Part shown: piece by piece, positions 9,001-15,767 of the stretch
How positions within the stretch are numbered: the first letter of the stretch is position 1
Layout: every line of letters starts with the position of its first letter
From: Sharpea porci
GTDB lineage: Bacteria; Bacillota_I; Bacilli_A; Erysipelotrichales; Coprobacillaceae
Length of the DNA: 43,509 nucleotides
Assembly (NCBI RefSeq): GCF_009695655.1
Contig: NZ_VUNM01000023.1
Location: 1 to 43,509, forward strand
Direction: 5' to 3'
Position numbers and translations under genes: made by a program
The notes under the pieces: generated by a model
Seen by the model: only the letters and a program-made list of their open reading frames with translations
What the model was told of the DNA's origin: nothing
Database searches by the model: none

Positions 9001-9826
9001 CACTTTCTTGAGCCTTCTTTGCATCTTCTACTGCTTTTTGAGCTTCATCAGCTACTTGTTTTTGAGTTCCATTCTTATATGAGTCACTTAGTTTTTGTGC
9101 ATCATCTTTTTGTTGTGTTGCTTCATTAAGTTTCTTTTTAGCATCACTGCTTGCATTATATGCATCAACATACTGTTGTTGTGCTTTGCTTGATTCAATC
9201 GCAGCACTATTCTTTTCCTCTTCAGCTTGTTTCTTGTTGTTATTCGCATTATTTAATGCTGTTTTAGCTTGAGATTCTTCTTGAGACTTAGCATCAACAT
9301 CAGCTTTAGCTTTTTCAACATCTTCTTTTTTTACTGTTTCTGCAGCTTTTAAAGCTGCTTCTGCTTGTTCTTTCTCTTTTTGTGCTGCAAAAAGATCTTT
9401 TTGATTTTGATCAATTTGATTATTGATATCCGCAAGTTCTTTTTGTGCTTTGCTTAGTGCATCTTTCTTTGCATTAAGATCATCAAGAGCCTTACTTAAT
9501 TCCTGTTCCTTGTGTGTTAATGCCACATTTACACTTTCCTGTGCTTGTGCTTTATTCTGAGTAGATTGGTCATATTCTTTTTGTTTTTGAGAAACATTAG
9601 TTGTTTGTTGATCTACTGTTTCTTTTAATTGTGCTGCATCCTGAATAACAGATTCTTGTGTAGCTTGGGGCTTTGCTTTTGAATTGTCTTCTTTCTGCTT
9701 TTCTTCAACCTTGACTTCTTTAGGCTTAACGGTTACATTTTCAGCATGAACTGCAGCTACTTGTGCTGTGTTCGCAATAGAACTCATTGCCACAATTCCT
9801 GCTAACATCTTTTTGTTTGTCTTCAT
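6056..9826 (-). CDS. Sortase-anchored PrgA/Sec10-like coiled-coil CAP surface protein
   Basis: This is a 1256-residue cell-wall protein. Residues 1-30 are a Sec signal peptide (MKTNKKMLAGIVAMSS, cleavage near AVHA). Residues about 45-400 are Ala/Lys/Glu/Gln heptad coiled coil. About 410-660 is a CAP domain (GRHGYNGPSAAENLAWGYG; later GHYYNILF). About 680-1020 is a second coiled coil, and 1027-1182 a beta-rich domain ending YSAFLLGY. The tail has a sortase signal AVQTGD, a hydrophobic segment and RKKKENS. The order coil-CAP-coil-anchor is that of enterococcal PrgA/Sec10, where the coils form a stalk with CAP at the tip. The ATG at 9826 follows GGAGGG by 8 nt; the longer frame from 9910 merely translates the promoter TA repeat. 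GC content rises sharply around the CAP module. The ligand is unknown. Confidence 0.9.
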   Translation of the reverse strand: MKTNKKMLAGIVAMSSIANTAQVAAVHAENVTVKPKEVKVEEKQKEDNSKAKPQATQESVIQDAAQLKETVDQQTTNVSQKQKEYDQSTQNKAQAQESVNVALTHKEQELSKALDDLNAKKDALSKAQKELADINNQIDQNQKDLFAAQKEKEQAEAALKAAETVKKEDVEKAKADVDAKSQEESQAKTALNNANNNKKQAEEEKNSAAIESSKAQQQYVDAYNASSDAKKKLNEATQQKDDAQKLSDSYKNGTQKQVADEAQKAVEDAKKAQESADAKASEEAQKASQKANDANTANKALDQLQNDETNKNNEIKQAEDNLSNKINTASSQDAEKAKADNKYADAQKKTAEAQADVNAKQKAYDDALDKVAEKKQKAEELRKQVQAKQEEINKIQKQMDNAQNQYNKGFIGFAEWAGDEAAIHSYNTPATVYETTVDGKSAGTGVREPVHKYTRDGQEGDASSIENLKNGIAIMKEINRVRRSEGLDDMKVSLPAVATAIIHTNWSAYHQAHIGRHGYNGPSAAENLAWGYGAKYTVFGWYYEEKMVASVRDGIKLTEDDYKYIIANWGPDIKTKKDVDNKAKELAKAKDDYGNYEFSTGHYYNILFTTNGAPKGENDVIGAAAYNDYSGAPSSNTSGMEITWGDESETYIISDADPAELKVSDFATRGVMSLEDYEKLLNQYLDTLDTKKLSQQIDALKAEKQSREQQADALLAGTAAEEAKNALDKAKTALNDAQKAEDSARTEAEAKKAEAKSAHQEVTDAENVLAQKKSERTKIEESISQAKKNLDDAKKAKEEQDALSAQAASDAKKAAEKLNAAKEKLANVTKGQKAADDALAAAIEKLNNAKTAYDKAQKAAQDAAEKADKAAQFHLSKNYNFIQANEKLNDASTAYTIARNNLDDAKKQYDILDKALNKKEQIEKELQDSTKKVNDLTASLSKLQDAVKNNKVDYLKDEANKADAEYKKALDGEESAYASLSQAIVDVNATNAKLAEAKKEQERSAAALANASSELEAAKKAYNEAMDKIVAGISIVRQDEHNATVDDADVEIEAKLYEDAIRKSFDRDDVLAKLSHGESVEGRLIHQDDASKEDVDVLGAYAKAHKIVPIDYFALGVETSSGTLSQLSQPITYTMHVKAVEGRTYHVVRLHDDVIEDLPVEVHGDEISFTSDKYSAFLLGYSVAEKHIDTKTSTSTNNTAAAKNSQAKSVKPTSKANATKKKAVQTGDPVVMEGWMLTLIASAGAVVMLRKKKENS

Positions 9827-9881
9827 TTTAACTTCCCTCCTGTCAACTCTATTGCATAAATAGAAGATCGACCATATAAGA

Positions 9882-9910
9882 AAAGTATATATATATATAT
9901 ATATTGTCAA
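9882..9910 (-). promoter_or_regulatory. Promoter of the surface-protein gene with TA-repeat spacer
   Basis: On the minus strand a consensus -35 TTGACA (9910-9905) is followed immediately by a TA dinucleotide tract and then TATACT (9889-9884) or the shifted TACTTT (9887-9882). The spacer is 15 nt to TATACT and 17 nt to TACTTT. Repeat slippage would change the spacing in 2-nt steps, so promoter strength should depend on the repeat number. Confidence 0.7.
9886..9904. repeat. (TA)9.5 dinucleotide repeat
   Basis: This is an uninterrupted 19-nt alternating TA tract abutting the -35 hexamer of the surface-protein promoter. Its position inside the spacer, rather than in random intergenic DNA, is what makes it notable. 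Confidence 0.95.
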
Positions 9911-9968
9911 TTTATATCAGGATAAAATCCTCATCCTTTTTGCTATAATATGATGTACTAATGATGAC

Positions 9969-9996
9969 AAAAAAAGAAGAAGTCCATGACTTCTTC
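9969..9996 (-). terminator. Terminator of the permease-to-hypothetical gene run
   Basis: A perfect 9-bp stem (GAAGAAGTC 9976-9984 with GACTTCTTC 9988-9996) and a 3-nt loop is followed on the minus strand by seven T. It separates the 10018 gene from the surface-protein promoter. Confidence 0.9.
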
Positions 9997-10017
9997 AATT
10001 ATAATTGTATTATGTTA

Positions 10018-10728
10018 TTAACGCTTGATAGCTTCATCCTTCTTAAAATAGTGTCCTCTAAATTCAGCATTGATCTGAGAGAGTTCTTTAAGCCCCTCAA
10101 CATAATCATCATACATATCTGCCAAACCACCATCAAAGCCTTCACAATCAACATCAACACCTAGTGATTCTTTGACAATTCTAAGACGTTCTTCACGTGT
10201 TGTATTCTTGATAAGATAGCGATCAGCACTTGTTGGTGTGACGAAGGTTGTTTCTTCGTGAATAGCGACATCTTCAACATGTGGTTCTTCTCTTGGGGCT
10301 ACTGGCTGATTAACAGCTACACTCTCCCCTTCTGTATCATAGATCATATGACCTGTATGAACAATGGAGAGCACAAATTCTCTTTCCTTATCACCTTTAT
10401 GATAGATACCTTTATAAAGAGAAAGATAGTCATTATATGTTTCTTCAATAATCTCTAAGTCAAATGATTCATGTTTCTTGATAAACTTCACTAAATCATG
10501 ACGTTTACCTTTAATTTTATCACCATCAATCTTATAGATTGTAAGCTCGCTTGCGTCTAAGTCAACATCTTCAAAAAAGACTTTACCTTCAAGCTTCTCT
10601 TCTCCTTTATAATATCCATTTTCAAATAAGATTCTTAAACGATTTCCCACAAGATCCATATGTACCATATGGGCTTTTTCTAATGTATAAGGTAATTGAT
10701 AATGAATTTTATTTCTTATTGTCTGCAT
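10018..10728 (-). CDS. Conserved hypothetical protein
   Basis: I do not recognise this 236-residue soluble protein. The first 130 residues alternate short beta-type stretches with charged turns (LRILFENGYYKGEEKLEGKV, ELTIYKIDGDKIKG). A Pro/Glu-rich acidic linker follows at about 140-165 (APREEPHVEDVAIHEE), then a helical C-terminus (TREERLRIVKESLGVDVDC). It has no signal peptide or membrane segment. It is the last gene of the minus-strand run behind dgkA, 13 nt away, with a good SD (GGAGG) before the ATG at 10728. Its position next to a sortase and undecaprenol-type kinase hints at an envelope-related role, but this is only context. Confidence 0.75.
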   Translation of the reverse strand: MQTIRNKIHYQLPYTLEKAHMVHMDLVGNRLRILFENGYYKGEEKLEGKVFFEDVDLDASELTIYKIDGDKIKGKRHDLVKFIKKHESFDLEIIEETYNDYLSLYKGIYHKGDKEREFVLSIVHTGHMIYDTEGESVAVNQPVAPREEPHVEDVAIHEETTFVTPTSADRYLIKNTTREERLRIVKESLGVDVDCEGFDGGLADMYDDYVEGLKELSQINAEFRGHYFKKDEAIKR

Positions 10729-10741
10729 TGTTTTTCCTCCA

Positions 10742-11101
10742 TTATAGTCTTGACATTAAATGTGGTATGAATATCGATAAACCGATGATTGCAGCAACTA
10801 TGGCACTGACTAAGACTGCTCCAGCTGCAGCGTCTTTTGCTAGTTTCGCAAGTTCATGATAGTCAGGTGAAGCTAAGTCAACAACTGCTTCTATTGCTGT
10901 ATTGACAAGCTCTAATGAAATCACTAAGCCAAATAATACCATACAGATAAGCCATTCTGTCTTTGTCAGCTGGAAATAGAAGCCACATAGAATAACTGCC
11001 ATCATGAATCCTAGATGAATCTTAATATTACGTTCCTTTTTGATTGTTGCCACAATACCCATAAAAGCATGATAGAAGCTCTTTCTTAATGGCTGTCTCA
11101 T
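10742..11101 (-). CDS. dgkA: Diacylglycerol/undecaprenol kinase (DgkA family)
   Basis: This 119-residue membrane protein has three predicted transmembrane helices and the family signature ELVNTAIEAVVDL followed by AKDAAAGAVLVSA. In Gram-positive bacteria the family mostly phosphorylates undecaprenol, recycling the lipid carrier of wall synthesis, so that is the likely activity. Its ATG overlaps the sortase stop in an ATGA, indicating translational coupling. The coupling to a sortase gene fits a cell-envelope theme. Confidence 0.92.
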   Translation of the reverse strand: MRQPLRKSFYHAFMGIVATIKKERNIKIHLGFMMAVILCGFYFQLTKTEWLICMVLFGLVISLELVNTAIEAVVDLASPDYHELAKLAKDAAAGAVLVSAIVAAIIGLSIFIPHLMSRL

Positions 11102-11826
11102 GAAATCACCACATTTCTCTCTAATCTTGCTCCTAAGACATAACGTCTTGGGTCATCATGAGTGAGGCATGTAGAAAGCATGAGCAATGGTGCTTCTTCT
11201 TGACTGACTTCACTGACCTGGGCAGCCTTCTTCTGCATGGCTGAAATGACTTCCTGATAGCTTGCATTGTTGTAGTACAGTGAACTATTGGCATTCAAGA
11301 CACGTGCAACATAAGTTGTATAGACATTGACACTGCCATCTGGTAAATATAGATAGACTTTGTTATATTTTTTATATGTATCACTTTCGACAAAGTATCT
11401 TAAGTCATGAAAACGTGAGCCATTTTTCATATTATGTCCATAGATGACTGTCTGTACATCTTTGAAGTTGGCATTATTGACATTTTCCACAAATAACTCT
11501 CCGGCAAATGAATATTGCTTATCAATATTATGATGTAGGTAAGTATCATTATTTGCGCCTTTAAGAACAACTTCATCAATCTTTGTTCCTGGGATATAAA
11601 GCCAGCCTACGACATCTGCATTCTTTTGTTTTAAGGCTGTAAAATCAATTTTACGCTTTAAGGGATCATTGGAATCATCAATTTGTTTCACATAGGTCTC
11701 TTTAACAGCCTTTGTATCTTTGTCCACCTTATAGTATTTATAGCCAATTGTACCAAGATTATAAGCGGCATAGAGAAAAATCCCTAAAAATACAACAAGC
11801 AAGACTTTTCTTATAACTTCTTTCAT
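11098..11826 (-). CDS. srtB: Class B sortase
   Basis: This 242-residue membrane-bound transpeptidase has one N-terminal transmembrane segment (about residues 7-25). The catalytic triad is visible: His131 in YGHNM, Cys220 in LSTC, and Arg228 in DPRRYVLGARL. The extra N-terminal helices and the spacing after LSTC match class B. Sortases cleave a C-terminal signal of secreted proteins and attach them to peptidoglycan. The only sortase substrate visible in the window is the coiled-coil CAP protein two genes downstream, whose signal is AVQTGD. The pairing is inference. ATG 11826 is preceded by AAAGG; the stop overlaps dgkA. Confidence 0.93.
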   Translation of the reverse strand: MKEVIRKVLLVVFLGIFLYAAYNLGTIGYKYYKVDKDTKAVKETYVKQIDDSNDPLKRKIDFTALKQKNADVVGWLYIPGTKIDEVVLKGANNDTYLHHNIDKQYSFAGELFVENVNNANFKDVQTVIYGHNMKNGSRFHDLRYFVESDTYKKYNKVYLYLPDGSVNVYTTYVARVLNANSSLYYNNASYQEVISAMQKKAAQVSEVSQEEAPLLMLSTCLTHDDPRRYVLGARLERNVVIS

Positions 11827-11845
11827 ATATTCAACCTTTCATGCT

Positions 11846-12115
11846 CTAATAAGTAATATTAAAGCTCTTTTCTCTTTGATCCACAGGTATTTCATGTCTT
11901 TCAATACTCGTGATATCAATCCAGCGTTCATTACGAATACGGACAATAAAACGGTTGATGACGGACTGCTCACCCTGGAGTTCACACTCAACACGGCCAT
12001 CATAGAGATTGCGGCACCAACCAGTTAGTCCTAGCTCATTGGCAATCATGCTGGCACGAAAACGAAAGCCAACACCCTGTACTTCGCCACTAAAATAAAT
12101 ATGTTCTCTTACCAT
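11846..12115 (-). CDS. acyP: Acylphosphatase
   Basis: This 89-residue protein is a standard acylphosphatase, a small cytoplasmic alpha/beta enzyme that hydrolyses carboxyl-phosphate bonds such as acetyl phosphate. The signature GEVQGVGFRFR supplies the catalytic Arg18 and GWCRNLYDGRVE the catalytic Asn36. The length is typical. The start lies 2 nt after the preceding methyltransferase stop, whose last codons carry the SD GGGAGG. Confidence 0.95.
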   Translation of the reverse strand: MVREHIYFSGEVQGVGFRFRASMIANELGLTGWCRNLYDGRVECELQGEQSVINRFIVRIRNERWIDITSIERHEIPVDQREKSFNITY

Positions 12116-12117
12116 TA

Positions 12118-12840
12118 TTATTCCTCCCGAAATGTATACATGACGATTGCTGCGGCAATGCCGACATTCAGTGATTCCATATTGCTGATAGGGATATAGA
12201 GACGTTCATCACATAGATCTGCAATATCCTCATGCATACCATTACCTTCATTTCCCATCACAAAAGCCATATAATCTCTTTTCTTGATATCATGAATATC
12301 TTTCGCATTTCTGAGTGCTGTACCAACAACCTGAATACCATCTTGTTTGAGCTGAGGGATGATTGTCTTCAAGTCTTCAACGATGATTGGAAGACGGAAG
12401 ATAGCTCCCTGGGTTGCTCTTAGGACTTTTTCATTATAAAGGTCAACAGTATCAGGAGAAAGAATAACCTGATCATAACCCAAGGCAAGTGCTGTTCTTA
12501 ATATCGTGCCTAGATTGCCTGGATCTTGAATACAGTCTAAAAGAAGTGAGCGTTGTTGTTTTTGATAACTGTAAGCGAGTTTCTTGCAGACAGCCATATA
12601 AGGCTGTGGTGTCTTCGTCGTAGCAATTTTATGCATAACTGCATCACTCACATAAAGCAGCTCACAGTCAGCATGATAGTCTTGATCAGTCGTGATGATG
12701 GTTAGAGCGAGATCATGCTTGATTGCCTCCTCAACCATATGTTTACCTTCAACAAGAAAAAGCCCTTTTTCATCACGTTGTTTTTTCTTATGCAAGGCAT
12801 TAATTTCCTTAATGCGTGGATTATTAACTGAAGTAATCAT
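12118..12840 (-). CDS. TrmH/SpoU-family rRNA 2'-O-methyltransferase
   Basis: This 240-residue SPOUT-fold methyltransferase has an N-terminal substrate-binding domain (about 1-90, VEGKHMVEEA) and the three SpoU motifs: DCIQDPGNLGTILRTA, FVMGNEGNGM and IPISNMESLNVGIAAAI. These form the knotted SAM site. The family 2'-O-methylates rRNA (RlmB/TsnR type); which nucleotide cannot be told. It is upstream of and coupled to acyP, a common Firmicutes neighbourhood. Its terminal FREE codons contain the acyP ribosome binding site. Confidence 0.92.
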   Translation of the reverse strand: MITSVNNPRIKEINALHKKKQRDEKGLFLVEGKHMVEEAIKHDLALTIITTDQDYHADCELLYVSDAVMHKIATTKTPQPYMAVCKKLAYSYQKQQRSLLLDCIQDPGNLGTILRTALALGYDQVILSPDTVDLYNEKVLRATQGAIFRLPIIVEDLKTIIPQLKQDGIQVVGTALRNAKDIHDIKKRDYMAFVMGNEGNGMHEDIADLCDERLYIPISNMESLNVGIAAAIVMYTFREE

Positions 12841-12842
12841 AT

Positions 12843-13499
12843 TTATAAAGCTCCCCTTAATTGTTCATGCCAGTAATCATAATCAGGCATCCGTTTATAG
12901 ACTTCATGATAGAAGGCCTTGGAATGATTAGAAACAAGAAAATGACATAATTCATGTATAATCACACTATCAATCACTCTTGTATCAAAATGTATCAGCA
13001 TGCTATTAAAAGTCACTTCCTGCCGTTCATAATAACAGCTCCCCCACCGTGATCGATAAGGTTTGACAATAATATGTGGCATGCTTAAATCAAAGCTATG
13101 CTGGAGATAATAACCCATTCTTGCTTGAAGATAAGTATATAGCTTTTTGCCTAGATAACGACTTATGATCTTTTCAAAATCATAAGAATGCACCTCAAGA
13201 CAGTTACCATGTTCTTCAACAGCATCGGATTGATCAATAATATGTTTTAGTCCATAGCGCTTACCAAAGACATAGACAAAGCCCCCATCACGAAAATCAT
13301 AGAGTGGCTTGAATTCTTCAATTGCTTTTACAAACTTCTCTTCATGTTTCTTTAAAAATGCTTCCACCATAGAAGTCTCAACATGGTAAGGCGCATGAAC
13401 TTCGATGACACCACCACGTACTGTGGCACTCATTGATCGCATTTTACGCCTGCTTAAATAATATGGATATTGTTTCCCTTTTAATTCTATATAGCTCAT
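12843..13499 (-). CDS. YgjP-like zinc metallopeptidase (DUF45)
   Basis: This 218-residue protein resembles the YgjP/M48-like metallopeptidases. It has the C-terminal zinc motif HELCHFLVSNHSKAF (HExxH) after a RSRWGSC block, and the N-terminus runs IELKGKQYPYYLSRRK as in the family. The function is unknown beyond a predicted cytoplasmic protease. Start choice is awkward: ATG 13499 fits the family N-terminus, but the GGGGG before it is only 1 nt away. A GTG at 13541 would add 14 hydrophobic residues. A TATAAT at 13509-13504 makes a leaderless transcript possible. The stop lies 3 nt upstream of the methylase start. Confidence 0.85.
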   Translation of the reverse strand: MSYIELKGKQYPYYLSRRKMRSMSATVRGGVIEVHAPYHVETSMVEAFLKKHEEKFVKAIEEFKPLYDFRDGGFVYVFGKRYGLKHIIDQSDAVEEHGNCLEVHSYDFEKIISRYLGKKLYTYLQARMGYYLQHSFDLSMPHIIVKPYRSRWGSCYYERQEVTFNSMLIHFDTRVIDSVIIHELCHFLVSNHSKAFYHEVYKRMPDYDYWHEQLRGAL

Positions 13500-13544
13500 A
13501 CCCCCATTATAAAGAAAAATAAGATAAAAAGAAAGAGACACACA

Positions 13545-14324
13545 TCATTGCATCTCTTTCATAAAATAGCTTTGTGCTTCATTAGAATTGATATCAACAA
13601 TCCGATAGAAATAATCTCTCTGTTCAAGTGCTTCTTTATGAATGGTATGTTCAATCATTCCATCCTTGATATAAAGCAACTTGCTTGAATAAGATGCAAT
13701 AAGAGGATCATGTGTCACCATTAAGATTGTAACACCTTCCTCAGTATTCAGTTTACTAAAGAAGTCTAATACTTCATGACTATTGGCACTATCAAGATTA
13801 CCGGTTGGTTCATCAGCAACAATAATCTTTGGATGATTGATAAGAGCTCGTGCTATCGCAATACGCTGTCTTTGTCCCCCGCTACACTCATAGGGATATT
13901 TCTCTAAAAGCTTTTCAATATTAAGCTTGCTTGTAATACTAATAATACGCTCATCAATCTCTTGCCTATTAACTGAGGCAAGTGATAATGGTACAGCAAT
14001 ATTTTCTTTAACCGTCAAAGCATCAAGCAAGTTGAAATTTTGAAAAATAAAACCTAATAGTTCATAACATAATTGGCCAACTTGATGACTAGAGAGCGTT
14101 CTGGTTTCTTCTCCATCAATAAAGACCTTACCCTTTGTGGGAAAGTCAATGGTCGTCAGCACATTCAGCAACGTGCTCTTGCCTGCCCCACTTGGCCCCA
14201 TAATACAGACAAACTCCCCCTCATTTATTGTCAATGTAATATCATTTAAAGCCTGATAGGGATGCTTCGAGCCAAGCCCATAGATTTTTGAAACATGTTC
14301 TGCTTTAATCATTTCCTTACTCAT
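13545..14324 (-). CDS. ABC transporter ATP-binding protein (MacB/BceA type)
   Basis: This 259-residue ATPase has Walker A GPSGAGKST (residues 43-51), the ABC signature CSGGQRQR, Walker B IIVADEP and the H-loop MVTHD. It belongs to the LolD/MacB/BceA group that pairs with FtsX-type permeases. It forms an operon with the permease upstream; its ATG at 14324 overlaps the permease end by 8 nt. A longer frame starts at a TTG (14351) without an SD and is not used. No two-component system is adjacent, so a bacitracin-resistance role is not supported by context. Confidence 0.93.
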   Translation of the reverse strand: MSKEMIKAEHVSKIYGLGSKHPYQALNDITLTINEGEFVCIMGPSGAGKSTLLNVLTTIDFPTKGKVFIDGEETRTLSSHQVGQLCYELLGFIFQNFNLLDALTVKENIAVPLSLASVNRQEIDERIISITSKLNIEKLLEKYPYECSGGQRQRIAIARALINHPKIIVADEPTGNLDSANSHEVLDFFSKLNTEEGVTILMVTHDPLIASYSSKLLYIKDGMIEHTIHKEALEQRDYFYRIVDINSNEAQSYFMKEMQ

Positions 14325-15600
14325 CTTTGACACCTTCTTCAAGTTCAGCAATAATAGACTGACGATAATATCTCCATGTCATCAACGCCATAATAACAGG
14401 AGGTAGGATATTTGTAACCATCACAATCATTACAAATGACAAAGAAATAGTATGATTCATTAACAGCAATAACAGCATAATAATGATATAAAGACCCGGT
14501 AAAGCAATCAGCAGCCCAAAAAAGCCCACAACTTCCTGCTTAATGATTTTCTTGAACTGATCAAGCATATAGCCAACCTTATATAAATTGATAATAGCCA
14601 TCTTTCTCTTTAAAATCAAACTGCGATAAAGATACATCAATGAGACAGACAACAATAAAGAAGCAACAACATAGGCATGAGCTGCAACAAGGCTTTCACG
14701 AAGCGCATCCTTCATAGAAATCATCATATGAATCATCATCAAGGTCGTTATACAATAAATTGTAATGATATGTTTGGCCTTTGTTAAGGCATCACTTAAA
14801 AAGCTCATACTCACTAAGGCAATCTTATGATTGATCATGCGTTGAGACGTCAGTTTCTTTAAAAGATGGGGAATTGTTTTGACAAGCAAGCCAGCACAAC
14901 CAAGCGCTCCAATCAAGCATGGCATAGCATAGTTCTCGATGGATATAGGCATTGTTAGAAACATGATGATGGCAAGCAGGGCAACAATGATATAAGCCGT
15001 ACTTGGTAAATGCAGCATGACAACAGTAGTATCTTTCTTAATATGGTCCTGATGCAATAAATCGGCAATATTATGGCGATATACAAAGCCCGCATCCAAC
15101 AAGAGAATAACAGGAATAAGAATAAGAAAGAATAAACCAGTATAAAGAAAACAATGCAAAGGTTGAAAGAACGGTGAGGCAGGAATATGCAAGAAAAGAT
15201 ACATGATCTTATTCACTCCAACAGCAAGAAAATAGCCTACACATAATCCCAACGGTAAAAAAATCATCAATAGCATCATGATTTGTAACCAAAGATAGGA
15301 TGTAATAGCTAGAAAGCCTTGTCCACTCATTCCCATGATGAGCAGTTCTTCTGATTTAAATTGCAAAAAGGCATCATTCGCAAAATAAAGCATGAATGAT
15401 GAAAAACATAGGACAATAAACACAATAAGGGTGATAAGAAAATGACTTGAAAAAGCTTCTTTGTATCCAATATAGGGGTTATCGACAACATCACTTAATA
15501 CAACAGTCGTCATGGTAAGAAAAAGCAACATAAAGCCATATGCCCATGATTCTTGCTTCTTCCTTATAAGCATTATATAAGCAAAATGTACTAAACCCAT
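14317..15600 (-). CDS. FtsX-like ABC transporter permease
   Basis: This 427-residue integral membrane protein has about eight to ten transmembrane segments and no large extracellular domain, which makes it smaller than BceB (about 640). The second half (SLVAAHAYVVASLLLS, followed by VGFFGLLIALPGLYII) resembles FtsX domains. It is co-transcribed with the ATPase. ATG 15600 has a strong SD, AAGGAGGG with 8-nt spacing. TATAAT at 15634-15629 is a likely -10. The substrate is unknown; peptide or lipid export or signalling are the usual roles. Confidence 0.85.
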   Translation of the reverse strand: MGLVHFAYIMLIRKKQESWAYGFMLLFLTMTTVVLSDVVDNPYIGYKEAFSSHFLITLIVFIVLCFSSFMLYFANDAFLQFKSEELLIMGMSGQGFLAITSYLWLQIMMLLMIFLPLGLCVGYFLAVGVNKIMYLFLHIPASPFFQPLHCFLYTGLFFLILIPVILLLDAGFVYRHNIADLLHQDHIKKDTTVVMLHLPSTAYIIVALLAIIMFLTMPISIENYAMPCLIGALGCAGLLVKTIPHLLKKLTSQRMINHKIALVSMSFLSDALTKAKHIITIYCITTLMMIHMMISMKDALRESLVAAHAYVVASLLLSVSLMYLYRSLILKRKMAIINLYKVGYMLDQFKKIIKQEVVGFFGLLIALPGLYIIIMLLLLLMNHTISLSFVMIVMVTNILPPVIMALMTWRYYRQSIIAELEEGVKDE

Positions 15601-15628
15601 AATATGCGCCCTCCTTGTAAACTCTTAC

Positions 15629-15696
15629 ATTATACCACTTCCCGTTTTTTTACAAAAGAGCCAATCGAATTGCTTCTTTCTCTAAACTACGATTGG
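15629..15696 (-). promoter_or_regulatory. Promoter -10 and inverted repeat before the ABC permease gene
   Basis: TATAAT (15634-15629 on the minus strand) lies 28 nt upstream of the permease ATG; the -35 is poor (TTTTGT at 17 nt). Upstream of it CCAATCG (15661-15667) and CGATTGG (15690-15696) form a 7-bp inverted repeat with a 22-nt gap. A weak promoter with a dyad just upstream suggests activator control, which is inferred. Confidence 0.45.
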
Positions 15697-15744
15697 AAGG
15701 CTTGAGAGGATTATTATATTGAAGATAAGACGTTATTATATATC

Positions 15745-15767
15745 AAAAAAGATGCCCTAGGCATCTT
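15745..15767 (-). terminator. Terminator overlapping the end of the 15757 gene
   Basis: AAGATGCC (15749-15756) and GGCATCTT (15760-15767) form a perfect 8-bp stem. The 3-nt loop is the TAG stop codon itself. On the minus strand the stem is followed by a T run. Confidence 0.88.

Noticed and set aside
9827-9910. N-terminal extension of the surface protein reading as alternating Ile-Tyr
   Set aside because: It translates the promoter TA repeat and -35. The ATG at 9826 has a strong SD and begins a proper signal peptide.
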